A stretch of 7,254 nucleotides of DNA, taken from NCBI GenBank assembly GCA_028277485.1, contig JANQGE010000012.1, positions 1 through 7,254 on the forward strand, in the 5' to 3' direction. Each line of letters starts with the position of its first letter. Position 1 is the stretch's first letter. Shown here one piece after another: positions 1 to 5,586 of this stretch. Below the pieces are notes generated by a model. That model did no database searches. It was not told the origin of the DNA and saw nothing but the letters and a program-made list of their open reading frames with translations. The position numbers and the translations under genes are program-made. This DNA comes from Chlorobium sp. (GTDB lineage Bacteria > Bacteroidota > Chlorobiia > Chlorobiales > Chlorobiaceae).

Positions 1-14
1 AAAGATTTGCAAGT

Positions 15-22
15 CCTCACGA
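15..22. repeat. IS subterminal inverted repeat, transposase-downstream end
   Basis: CCTCACGA, exact inverse of TCGTGAGG at 1273-1280. The similarity continues weakly inward (A/T-rich with AAGTT or AAGTTT in both arms) and not clearly outward, so the repeat is subterminal rather than at the extreme end. Confidence 0.65.
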
Positions 23-148
23 AATAAAGTTGAAAAAACTATCCCCCTCTCTTCCTCAAGAGTTATTACTCAGTCTTCTATTCGTGCCGTCTGCACACCT
101 TGTATAGTACGAGTCCGAGTCCCCTAACCTTTTGATGAGTGCGAACGA
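23..148 (-). ncRNA. Candidate IS110/IS1111 bridge RNA region
   Basis: This is the only non-coding stretch of the element long enough for a bridge RNA, and it lies downstream of the transposase, where IS1111-group elements place it. It can form small hairpins: CTCTT/AAGAG with a 4-nt loop (49-62), GTGC/GCAC with a 5-nt loop (84-96), and a three-base-arm palindrome at 102-110. It also carries GAGTCC twice in tandem (111-122). On the transposase strand the 49-62 loop reads GAGG within TGAGGA, a hexamer also present at the element end (complement 14-19). That is suggestive of a donor-recognition loop but too short to prove it. I could not assign target and donor loops or RNA ends. Position and family are the main support. 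Confidence 0.4.
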
Positions 149-1210
149 TCAAGTTCCACTGGTCAAATATGAGGGCGACACGGAATGGTGTTTTGGTTTT
201 ACCGGCAAAAATTCACGTTGATCTCTCAGGCAGTAATAGGCAATCGTTAACAAATATCTCGCTGTCGCTACACGAGCTTTTTTTGCCCCGAGCCGTTGCT
301 TATGACTCTCGTAATAGGCTGCGATCTCGCTGTTGGCCCGAACAGCCGGCTGCACCGCTTCAAGCAGTATCCAACGCAACCATTTTGAGCCCGTCTTGGT
401 GATCTTTCCATGGTAACATTTGCCGCCCGACGCATAGGTCGAGGGAACGATACCTGCATACGCGGCCAGTTTCTTGGGTGACGCAAACCTCCCGATTCCA
501 TCAATTTCGTTACTGACCAGCAACGCGCCGAACTTGCCTAAACCCGGAATTGTCTCCAGTAACCGTGCATCGATATTGTTCGTAAACAGCTCGTTGACCA
601 AGCTATTGCTTGCCGCTATCTCTTGTCGCAAATAGGCTTCCAGTCGAAGCATTGCCTGCAACAACTCATGCTGTGTGCTATTGGGCAATTGCAGATGCAT
701 TAGCCAGTTCATCCCTGCCTTGCCCCACAACCGTTTGCCTTCGGGTCTGCTCTTGCGGATATCATAGGGTTGTTCATCAAGCAGAACATGAATACGGTTC
801 CTGGTCATCGTGCGCTGCTTGGTCAGGAACGCTCGTTGGCGCAAGACCTTCAGTTCAGTACGCACTGACTCGTGACGCAGATGGGCTTCAGGGATCAGAT
901 CTGCCGAGAGCAACTCGGCCAGGATTCTTGAATCGATCTTGTCGGTCTTGATCCTCGCCGATGCTATTGCCTTGACTTTCAACGGATGAGCCATCGTTAT
1001 ATGATCAGCTTCTTTTTCCAACAGTTCATACAGCATTGGCCAGTTCCTCCCTGATTCAAACACCACCGACGTTGCTGAACGACTTCCAGAAAAGTAGGTC
1101 GCAAAGCTTGCTGGGGTATTGGCCAAACGCTGGCATTCCTTACTACCGTTTTCACGAATTCGTGTCGCAATGGTATATTGCTTATGGAAATCCATTCCGA
1201 TGTATTCCAT
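149..1210 (-). CDS. IS110-family transposase (DEDD/serine recombinase)
   Basis: A 353-residue transposase, typical length for IS110. In this family it cuts and joins DNA guided by a bridge RNA encoded in the element. The N-terminal RuvC-like DEDD domain shows D7 (in GMDFHK), E52 (in VVFESG), and D90 and D93 (in KTDKIDSR). A helical middle section, about 105-215, contains the arginine-rich LRQRAFLTKQRTMTRNRIH. The C-terminal Transposase_20 domain begins near 216 with LLETIPGLGKFGALL and includes RFASPKKLAAYAGIVPS and then S261 in ASGGK, the expected nucleophilic serine. All expected catalytic residues are present and the frame is open throughout. The ATG at 1208-1210 has a strong Shine-Dalgarno (GGAGG at complement 1218-1222, 7-nt spacing). 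Transcription opposes the uvrD cluster. Family is near certain; the assignment of S261 is by motif only. Confidence 0.95.
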   Translation of the reverse strand: MEYIGMDFHKQYTIATRIRENGSKECQRLANTPASFATYFSGSRSATSVVFESGRNWPMLYELLEKEADHITMAHPLKVKAIASARIKTDKIDSRILAELLSADLIPEAHLRHESVRTELKVLRQRAFLTKQRTMTRNRIHVLLDEQPYDIRKSRPEGKRLWGKAGMNWLMHLQLPNSTQHELLQAMLRLEAYLRQEIAASNSLVNELFTNNIDARLLETIPGLGKFGALLVSNEIDGIGRFASPKKLAAYAGIVPSTYASGGKCYHGKITKTGSKWLRWILLEAVQPAVRANSEIAAYYESHKQRLGAKKARVATARYLLTIAYYCLRDQREFLPVKPKHHSVSPSYLTSGT

Positions 1211-1286
1211 TGGAGCACCTCCCTTTGGTTGAGTTGATATGTTCAGCCGGTCTCTGAAACTTACTCAATCTCTCGTGAGGTGCCCC
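1211..1286 (-). promoter_or_regulatory. Transposase leader with ribosome-binding-site-sequestering stem
   Basis: Read on the minus strand, GGGGCACCUC (complement of 1277-1286) can pair with GAGGUGCUCC (complement of 1212-1221) over ten consecutive positions, one of them G-U. The second arm holds the whole Shine-Dalgarno and ends one base before the ATG. A transcript entering from outside the element would carry both arms and hide the ribosome binding site; one starting inside the leader would lack the first arm. A smaller hairpin (GGAG/CTCC, 3-nt loop, 1212-1222) covers the same site. Protection from impinging transcription by such pairing is known in other insertion sequences such as IS10. 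I see no convincing promoter in the leader. Confidence 0.5.
1273..1280. repeat. IS subterminal inverted repeat, transposase-upstream end
   Basis: TCGTGAGG, exact inverse of 15-22. It overlaps GAGGTGCCCC (1277-1286), whose complement can pair with the transposase ribosome binding site, so this end may serve both recombination and expression control. Confidence 0.65.
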
Positions 1287-1300
1287 TTTTTCATTATACC

Positions 1301-1321
1301 TTTTGAATTTTGAATTTTGAC
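1301..1321. repeat. 7-bp tandem repeat tract (TTTTGAA)
   Basis: Three adjoining heptads: TTTTGAA, TTTTGAA and TTTTGAC. The tract lies just outside the right end of the insertion sequence. It has the same unit length as the tracts at 1364 and in the 6889-7254 block, but a different sequence. Confidence 0.75.
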
Positions 1322-1363
1322 TTGTCACTGCTTTTTCGACACCGATTCCCGATTATCTTCTCC

Positions 1364-1386
1364 CACATAACACATAGCACGTAACA
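1364..1386. repeat. 7-bp degenerate tandem repeat tract (CACATAA)
   Basis: Three adjoining heptads CACATAA, CACATAG and CACGTAA, followed by CA. Each pair of neighbours differs by one or two bases. Confidence 0.7.
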
Positions 1387-1445
1387 CCATCTTCCCCAGA
1401 CTTATTGTGGTTACGGAACAACGTCCCGCATCTTAAGAAAACATG

Positions 1446-1478
1446 AGACGGTTTCACAAGAAGACCGTCTTTTTTTTT
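1446..1478 (+). terminator. Rho-independent terminator
   Basis: The stem AGACGGT (1446-1452) pairs perfectly with ACCGTCT (1464-1470) around an 11-nt loop, followed by an unbroken run of T from 1470 to 1478. It terminates plus-strand transcription. No plus-strand gene precedes it in this window; the insertion sequence ends about 155 bp before it. It probably belongs to a gene left of the window that the element has separated from its terminator. In its present place it shields uvrD from read-through. Confidence 0.8.
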
Positions 1479-1506
1479 ATTTTAACCGCGTGGAATTGGT
1501 GAGCTT

Positions 1507-1524
1507 GCATAGTAAGCATAGTAA
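1507..1524. repeat. 9-bp exact tandem duplication
   Basis: GCATAGTAA occurs twice back to back (1507-1515 and 1516-1524), 30 bp before the uvrD start. The second copy overlaps the only candidate -10 element (TAGTAA). It may be chance, a slippage product or a small operator. Confidence 0.6.
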
Positions 1525-1554
1525 TTCGAAAGACAACTTTTCCGGAAAATAGTT

Positions 1555-3768
1555 TTGATTGATGTTCTACAGCAGCTGAACGACACGCAGCGGCAGGCCG
1601 TTCAGACAACAACAGGCCCGGTTATGGTTCTCGCTGGGGCAGGGTCGGGCAAGACCAGGGTCATTACCTACAGGATAGCCTACCTTATCGGAGAGGAGAA
1701 GGTTGCACCGCATCAGATACTTGCCCTGACCTTCACCAACAAAGCCGCAAACGAGATGCGTCAGAGGGTTGATGAACTGCTGTATAACGGAAGTTCGAGG
1801 GGGCTCTGGATAGGAACCTTCCATTCCATATTTGCCCGTCTGCTGCGTAATTACATTCATCTCATCGGCTACGACGGTAATTTTTCGATTTATGATTCCG
1901 ATGACAGCAAGAGCCTGATAAGACAGGTAATGAAGGAACTGAATATTCCGGTCGATTCGGTTCCGGTCAATACCGTGCAGGGTATTATCAGCAGAGCAAA
2001 GAACAGCTTTATCCTTCCCTCCCGGTTTCACGCCGAAGCGTCGGACTACAACGGTCAGAAAGCAGCGAAAATATATGAAATCTACACCCGCAGGCTTCGG
2101 GAAAACAATGCTCTTGACTTTGACGACCTTCTCATAAAACCGTTGGAGCTTTTTCAGGAGCAGCCGGCGGTTCTCGAACAGTTGCAGAACTATTTCCGCT
2201 ATATCCTGATAGATGAGTTCCAAGACACGAACCGCGCCCAGTATCTTGTTGCAAAATCCCTCGCCGCTGCTCACCGAAACATATTCGTGGTAGGGGATGA
2301 TGCCCAGTCCATCTACTCGTGGCGGGGTGCGGATATTACCAATATTCTCAATTTTCAGGATGATTACCCCGATACTTCGGTTTTCAAGCTGGTTGAGAAT
2401 TACCGCAGCACACAGACCATTCTTCAGGCGGCTAACAGCATTATCAGGCGTAACCGCAGGCAGATAGAAAAAGAGCTTGTCTCCAGACAGAGCAGCGGTG
2501 AGCCCCTGACGCTGCTTGAATCATTCAACGAGAAACGCGAGGCGGAGAAGGTGGGGGAATATATTCGCACCTGGAAACTGACGAAGGGGTTCGATTACGG
2601 GGATTTTGCGGTTTTTTACCGGACCAATGCACAGTCGAGGGTGTTGGAGGATATCTTTCGCATGCACCGGATTCCATACAGGATTTTCGGCAGCGTGTCG
2701 TTTTACAAACGCAAGGAGATCAAGGACGCTGTGGCTTACCTGCGTTTTATCCGTAATGACCAGGATACAGAGTCCCTGCTGCGCATTATCAATTTCCCTC
2801 CCAGAAAGATCGGCGAGGTCAGTATCGGTAAACTTCGTGACTATGCGGCCGTGAATAATATCTCTGTCTATGAGGCAATCCTCAGGGCGGAGGAAGCCGG
2901 TTATCCTGCACGGCTGCGCAACGCGCTTCAGGGGTTCAGCGCTGTGATAGAGCAGTTGAAAGTCGTTGCCGAAAAGGGCTCTGTTTATGATGTTCTCTCC
3001 TCTCTGTATGAATCTGCGGGTATCACCTCGCTGCTTCAGGCGGAAAATACCCCGGAATCGATGGCCCGTTATGAGAACCTTCAGGAATTGCTGTCTATGG
3101 CAAGGGATTTTTCGGATCACTACGAGGACACGAATGGTCTGAACGAGTTTCTGAATGGTATTTCCCTGGCAACCGATTACGATGAAAACCAGGAGTCGGA
3201 TAATTATGTATCGCTGATGACGGTTCATGCGGCCAAAGGTCTGGAGTTTCCCGTTGTGTTTATTACCGGTCTTGAAGAAAGGCTTTTTCCGCTCAATTAT
3301 TACGAGTCGGATGAACTTGAAGAGGAAAGAAGGCTTTTCTACGTCGCGGTGACAAGGGCACAGCGGAAAGTTTTTCTTTCCTGGGCGAAAAGCCGCTACT
3401 ACTACGGCCAGCCCCAGATGTGCATGAAGTCGATGTTCATCGATGAAATTGACAGCAGTGTCCTGGTTACAGAGGGGGATGGAAGACAAAAAGCGGCAGA
3501 AGATTTTTCTGCAAGGAAGCAGAGTCCTCTGCATTACAATGGAAGAGCCGGAGCACCGTCTTCCGTTTCAGGCGGGGATGAGAGCGGCATGCAGCGGAAA
3601 AAATCTCCGGGGTTGAAATCGGGAATGAAAGTACACCATGCCATGTTCGGACCGGGTATTGTTCTGGGTGTCCAGGGAAGCGGTGAGCGGCAGAAAGTGC
3701 AGATCAACTTCAGAAACGCCGGCGAGAAAACACTTGTGGTACAATATGCGAATCTTACTGTTGAGTAG
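1555..3768 (+). CDS. uvrD: UvrD/PcrA-type 3'-5' DNA helicase
   Basis: A 737-residue superfamily 1A helicase that unwinds DNA using ATP in nucleotide-excision and mismatch repair and in removing stalled polymerase or RecA filaments. All motifs are visible: Q-motif LNDTQRQAV (8-16), Walker A GAGSGKT (28-34), motif Ia ALTFTNKAANEM (57-68), GTFHS (87-91), Walker B DEFQD (220-224), motif III GDDAQSIYSWRGA (247-259), motif IV VENYRST (280-286), motif V SLMTVHAAKGLEF (553-565) and motif VI EEERRLFYVAVTRA (589-602). A low-complexity linker (about 640-689) leads to a Tudor-like C-terminal domain (690-737, starting GMKVHHAMFGPG) as in PcrA, where it contacts RNA polymerase. The start is TTG with a weak GGAA 7 nt upstream; no ATG or GTG lies between the in-frame stop at 1522 and the Q-motif. 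Length and motifs are normal. The UvrD versus PcrA name is a matter of convention. Confidence 0.95.
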   Translation: MIDVLQQLNDTQRQAVQTTTGPVMVLAGAGSGKTRVITYRIAYLIGEEKVAPHQILALTFTNKAANEMRQRVDELLYNGSSRGLWIGTFHSIFARLLRNYIHLIGYDGNFSIYDSDDSKSLIRQVMKELNIPVDSVPVNTVQGIISRAKNSFILPSRFHAEASDYNGQKAAKIYEIYTRRLRENNALDFDDLLIKPLELFQEQPAVLEQLQNYFRYILIDEFQDTNRAQYLVAKSLAAAHRNIFVVGDDAQSIYSWRGADITNILNFQDDYPDTSVFKLVENYRSTQTILQAANSIIRRNRRQIEKELVSRQSSGEPLTLLESFNEKREAEKVGEYIRTWKLTKGFDYGDFAVFYRTNAQSRVLEDIFRMHRIPYRIFGSVSFYKRKEIKDAVAYLRFIRNDQDTESLLRIINFPPRKIGEVSIGKLRDYAAVNNISVYEAILRAEEAGYPARLRNALQGFSAVIEQLKVVAEKGSVYDVLSSLYESAGITSLLQAENTPESMARYENLQELLSMARDFSDHYEDTNGLNEFLNGISLATDYDENQESDNYVSLMTVHAAKGLEFPVVFITGLEERLFPLNYYESDELEEERRLFYVAVTRAQRKVFLSWAKSRYYYGQPQMCMKSMFIDEIDSSVLVTEGDGRQKAAEDFSARKQSPLHYNGRAGAPSSVSGGDESGMQRKKSPGLKSGMKVHHAMFGPGIVLGVQGSGERQKVQINFRNAGEKTLVVQYANLTVE

Positions 3769-3781
3769 GCAATGGGGGAAA

Positions 3782-3801
3782 GACGGCGAACCCCGAAAGA
3801 A
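3782..3801. repeat. 20-bp dispersed repeat, copy 1
   Basis: GACGGCGAACCCCGAAAGAA is identical to 7190-7209 in the same orientation. It lies 13 bp after the uvrD stop. Patchy similarity continues for about a dozen bases downstream in both copies, suggesting a longer decayed repeat. Confidence 0.75.
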
Positions 3802-3849
3802 AGGTAATAGAGGTGCCCCAAGGTATTGGGCGGAAGAAAAATTTACAGT

Positions 3850-4899
3850 ATGAAAATCCTTTTTGGTGTCCAGGGAACGGGAAACGGTCATATAAGCCGG
3901 AGCAGGGAACTGGTAAAGAAACTGCGTGACTCAGGGCATGAGATTGAAGTAATAATAAGCGGACGGAAAGAGGAAGAACTGAAAGAAATCGAGGTTTTTT
4001 CTCCATACAGGGTTTTGAAAGGGCTTACGCTGGTGACCTACCGCGGCAAGATGAACTATATCGAGACGATGTTTCAGCTTGACCTCGGGCGGCTGATGTC
4101 GGATGTGCTCACTTTGAACGTGAAAGGAGTGGACCTCATCATCACGGATTTTGAGCCGGTAACAGCAACCGCGGCAAGGATAAAAAATATACCGTCACTG
4201 GGTTTCGGGCACCAGTACGCTTTTCAGTATCACGTTCCAATGTCCAGGGGAAACGTGTTTGAGCGTTATACGCTGCTGAATTTTGCTCCTGCGCAGTATA
4301 ACGCCGGCCTTCACTGGCATCATTTTAATGAGCCCATATTTCCGCCGGTAATTCCGCAGAGCCTTTATGGGAATGAGACCGCCGGGGCGAGGGAGAAGAA
4401 GGTGCTGGTTTACCTGCCTTTTGAGGAAGTTGAGGATGTTTCCGGTCTTCTGATGCCTTTTGACAGCCATGAGTTCTATATATACGGCAAGGTGAAAGAG
4501 GATTGCGACGACGGTCACCTTCATTACCGGGGTTATTCTCGCGAAGGGTTTCTCCGGGATCTCCAGGAAAGCGACGGTGTGGTTTGCAATGCCGGGTTTG
4601 AGCTGCCGGGCGAGGCCCTGCATCTGGGCAAGAAACTGCTGCTCAGACCGCTTGACGGCCAGATCGAGCAGGAGTCGAACGCTCTGGCAATCGAGAAGCT
4701 TTCATTTGGAATGACCATGCATTCGCTTGATGAAAAAGTGCTTCGGGAATGGCTGCTCAAGCCGGGCAAAGATCCCATGGAGTACAGCAGAACGGTGGAT
4801 TATGTTGCTGAATGGGTAACGAGAGGTGAATGGGACAATCTGCCTGACTATGTGGAAGCTGCCTGGGCGGATTGCGGGGGGCTGGCCCGGAATAAATAA
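3850..4899 (+). CDS. GT-B glycosyltransferase, MJ1255/VC2487 type
   Basis: A 349-residue protein resembling the MJ1255/VC2487 family, distantly related to MurG and other GT28-like enzymes. Such enzymes move a sugar from a nucleotide donor to an acceptor; the substrates are unknown. The N-terminal domain opens with MKILFGVQGTGNGHISRSREL, whose GTGNGH (9-14) is the glycine-rich acceptor-side loop. LIITDFEPVTATAA follows near residues 96-109. The C-terminal domain has the donor-binding pattern VVCNAGFELPGEAL (244-257) followed by GK and QIEQESNA (271-278). There is no signal peptide or membrane span, so it is cytosolic or peripheral. I chose ATG 3850 because family members begin at this MKI-type strand. 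A TTG at 3826 would add eight residues but has no usable ribosome binding site. The gap to uvrD is 81 bp; aat follows after 9 bp. Cell-envelope or exopolysaccharide glycosylation is a guess. Confidence 0.85.
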   Translation: MKILFGVQGTGNGHISRSRELVKKLRDSGHEIEVIISGRKEEELKEIEVFSPYRVLKGLTLVTYRGKMNYIETMFQLDLGRLMSDVLTLNVKGVDLIITDFEPVTATAARIKNIPSLGFGHQYAFQYHVPMSRGNVFERYTLLNFAPAQYNAGLHWHHFNEPIFPPVIPQSLYGNETAGAREKKVLVYLPFEEVEDVSGLLMPFDSHEFYIYGKVKEDCDDGHLHYRGYSREGFLRDLQESDGVVCNAGFELPGEALHLGKKLLLRPLDGQIEQESNALAIEKLSFGMTMHSLDEKVLREWLLKPGKDPMEYSRTVDYVAEWVTRGEWDNLPDYVEAAWADCGGLARNK

Positions 4900-4908
4900 A
4901 GGGTACCC
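4900..4908 (+). promoter_or_regulatory. aat ribosome binding site inside an 8-bp palindrome
   Basis: AAAGGG precedes the aat ATG, with GGG at 4901-4903 as the likely Shine-Dalgarno core. The eight bases 4901-4908, GGGTACCC, form a perfect palindrome that abuts the ATG. Only 9 bp separate the previous stop codon from the ATG, so aat depends on transcription from upstream and possibly on translational coupling. Confidence 0.5.
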
Positions 4909-5493
4909 ATGTTAAGGCTTGATGAAGTTATCCGGGCATATCTGCATGGTTATTTTCCGATGGCGGATCCGGAGGACGGAAAGGTTTATTGGTGTCAGCC
5001 TCACCGAAGAGCGGTTGTTCCCCTTGGAAACTACCAAGCATCCCGGGTCGTGAGAACTCTGGTCAGGCGGAAAAAGTTCGATGTTTGTTTTAACCGGGAT
5101 TTCGAAACGGTCATCCGCAGCTGCGCAGTTCCCCGTGAAGAAGAATCCCAGACATGGATATCGGAAGAGATTGTCACAGCGTACTTGCAGCTCCACAAGC
5201 AAGGTTTTGCGCACAGTGTCGAAAGTTACAGGGAAGAGGAGCTTGCAGGCGGCTTGTACGGCCTTGCCATTGGAGGGGCCTTTTTCGGTGAATCAATGTT
5301 TTACAGGTTTCCGAACGCTTCCAAAGTGGCTTTTGACAGGCTGGTGGATCATCTTAAGAGAAAAGGGTACGAACTTCTTGACGCCCAGATCATGAATCCC
5401 CATCTCGAGAACCTCGGGGCTGTGGAAATTGAACATGCCGAGTACATGAAGCTTCTGCATCATGCGCTGCGAAAAAAGATCCGTTTTATATGA
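4909..5493 (+). CDS. aat: Leucyl/phenylalanyl-tRNA--protein transferase
   Basis: Aat transfers Leu or Phe from aminoacyl-tRNA to the N-terminal Arg or Lys of proteins in the cytosol, creating an N-degron read by ClpS and degraded by ClpAP. At 194 residues it is shorter than the E. coli enzyme (about 234), mainly because the N-terminal extension is missing. It starts directly at the AYLHGYFPM motif (10-18). Other family blocks are VYWCQPHRRAVVPL (26-39), the invariant-type AHSVE (101-105), GGLYGLAIGGAFFGESMF (114-131), ASK (137-139) and LLDAQ (156-160), where D158 and Q160 match the catalytic-site Asp and Gln of E. coli. HLENLGAVEI follows near the end. The first ATG fits, because the family core begins within ten residues. 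It sits in a cluster with no other N-degron gene; clpS and clpA are not in this window. Confidence 0.95.
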   Translation: MLRLDEVIRAYLHGYFPMADPEDGKVYWCQPHRRAVVPLGNYQASRVVRTLVRRKKFDVCFNRDFETVIRSCAVPREEESQTWISEEIVTAYLQLHKQGFAHSVESYREEELAGGLYGLAIGGAFFGESMFYRFPNASKVAFDRLVDHLKRKGYELLDAQIMNPHLENLGAVEIEHAEYMKLLHHALRKKIRFI

Positions 5494-5561
5494 TGCCGGA
5501 AAATGGTACCTTTAATGCTTCAGCTGGCACTGTGTATTTTCTGGTAACCTGCAGCCGGCAT
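5493..5561 (+). promoter_or_regulatory. Imperfect long hairpin between aat and arsA
   Basis: ATGCCGG (5493-5499) pairs with CCGGCAT (5555-5561). Inside it, after a symmetrical 5-by-5 internal loop, GGTACC (5505-5510) pairs with GGTAACC (5543-5549) with one bulged A. The structure begins on the last base of the aat stop codon and ends 12 nt before the arsA ribosome binding site. No T run follows, so it is not a standard terminator. It could be an mRNA processing or stability element. Evidence is complementarity only. Confidence 0.35.
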
Positions 5562-5573
5562 TATGGATTAAAA

Positions 5574-5579
5574 AAGGAG
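5574..5579 (+). promoter_or_regulatory. Strong arsA ribosome binding site
   Basis: AAGGAG lies 7 nt before the ATG at 5587 and is the best Shine-Dalgarno match among the four plus-strand genes. It fixes the arsA start and suggests independent, efficient translation. Confidence 0.7.
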
Positions 5580-5586
5580 AAAATCT

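Larger units (their letters stand above)
1..1290 (-). mobile_element. IS110-family insertion sequence, IS1111-like layout
   Basis: An insertion sequence with one intact transposase gene read on the minus strand. The ends are marked by an 8-bp inverted repeat, CCTCACGA at 15-22 and TCGTGAGG at 1273-1280, lying a little inside the likely termini. The non-coding part is longer downstream of the transposase (about 126 bp between the repeat and the stop codon) than upstream (about 62 bp). Subterminal repeats plus a long downstream non-coding end are the hallmarks of the IS1111 subgroup; the IS110 subgroup proper lacks the repeats and has its long non-coding end upstream. The exact termini cannot be fixed without an empty site: the right end is probably within 1281-1290 and the left end within the first 14 bases or just outside the window. 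No target duplication is visible, as is usual for the family. The element appears intact and could be active. Confidence 0.8.
1291..1554. other. Gene-free spacer between the IS and uvrD
   Basis: No coding region is credible here. In order it holds a TTTTGAA tandem tract (1301-1321), CGATTCCCGAT (1343-1353; also at 7170-7180 and inverted at 6923-6933), a CACATAA-type tandem tract (1364-1386), a plus-strand terminator (1446-1478) and a 9-bp tandem duplication (1507-1524). The only promoter-like pair I can place is TTGGTG (1496-1501) with TAGTAA (1519-1524) at 17-bp spacing. It matches the sigma-70 consensus poorly, but it is correctly placed to drive uvrD downstream of the terminator. Confidence 0.6.

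Noticed and set aside
139..951. Plus-strand open frames at 139-402 and 610-951
   Set aside because: They are antisense to the intact IS110 transposase and have no family likeness.
2521..3534. A 337-codon open frame on the minus strand inside uvrD
   Set aside because: It lies wholly antisense to the conserved helicase motifs, has no recognisable domain, and reads as a composition shadow of uvrD codons. The same applies to the minus-strand frame at 1567-2274.
3810..3819. GAGGTGCCCC, identical to ten bases at the IS end (1277-1286), as a possible target or old end
   Set aside because: Ten-base matches are expected many times by chance in 7 kb, and no other part of the element is nearby.
3826..3849. 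TTG start adding eight residues to the glycosyltransferase
   Set aside because: The purine stretch before it is too close to act as a ribosome binding site, and the family begins at the MKI strand encoded from the ATG at 3850.
4902..5510. GGTACC on both sides of aat (4902-4907 and 5505-5510) as a cassette boundary
   Set aside because: A six-base palindrome twice is within chance, the wider flanks do not match, and each copy is explained by a different local structure.
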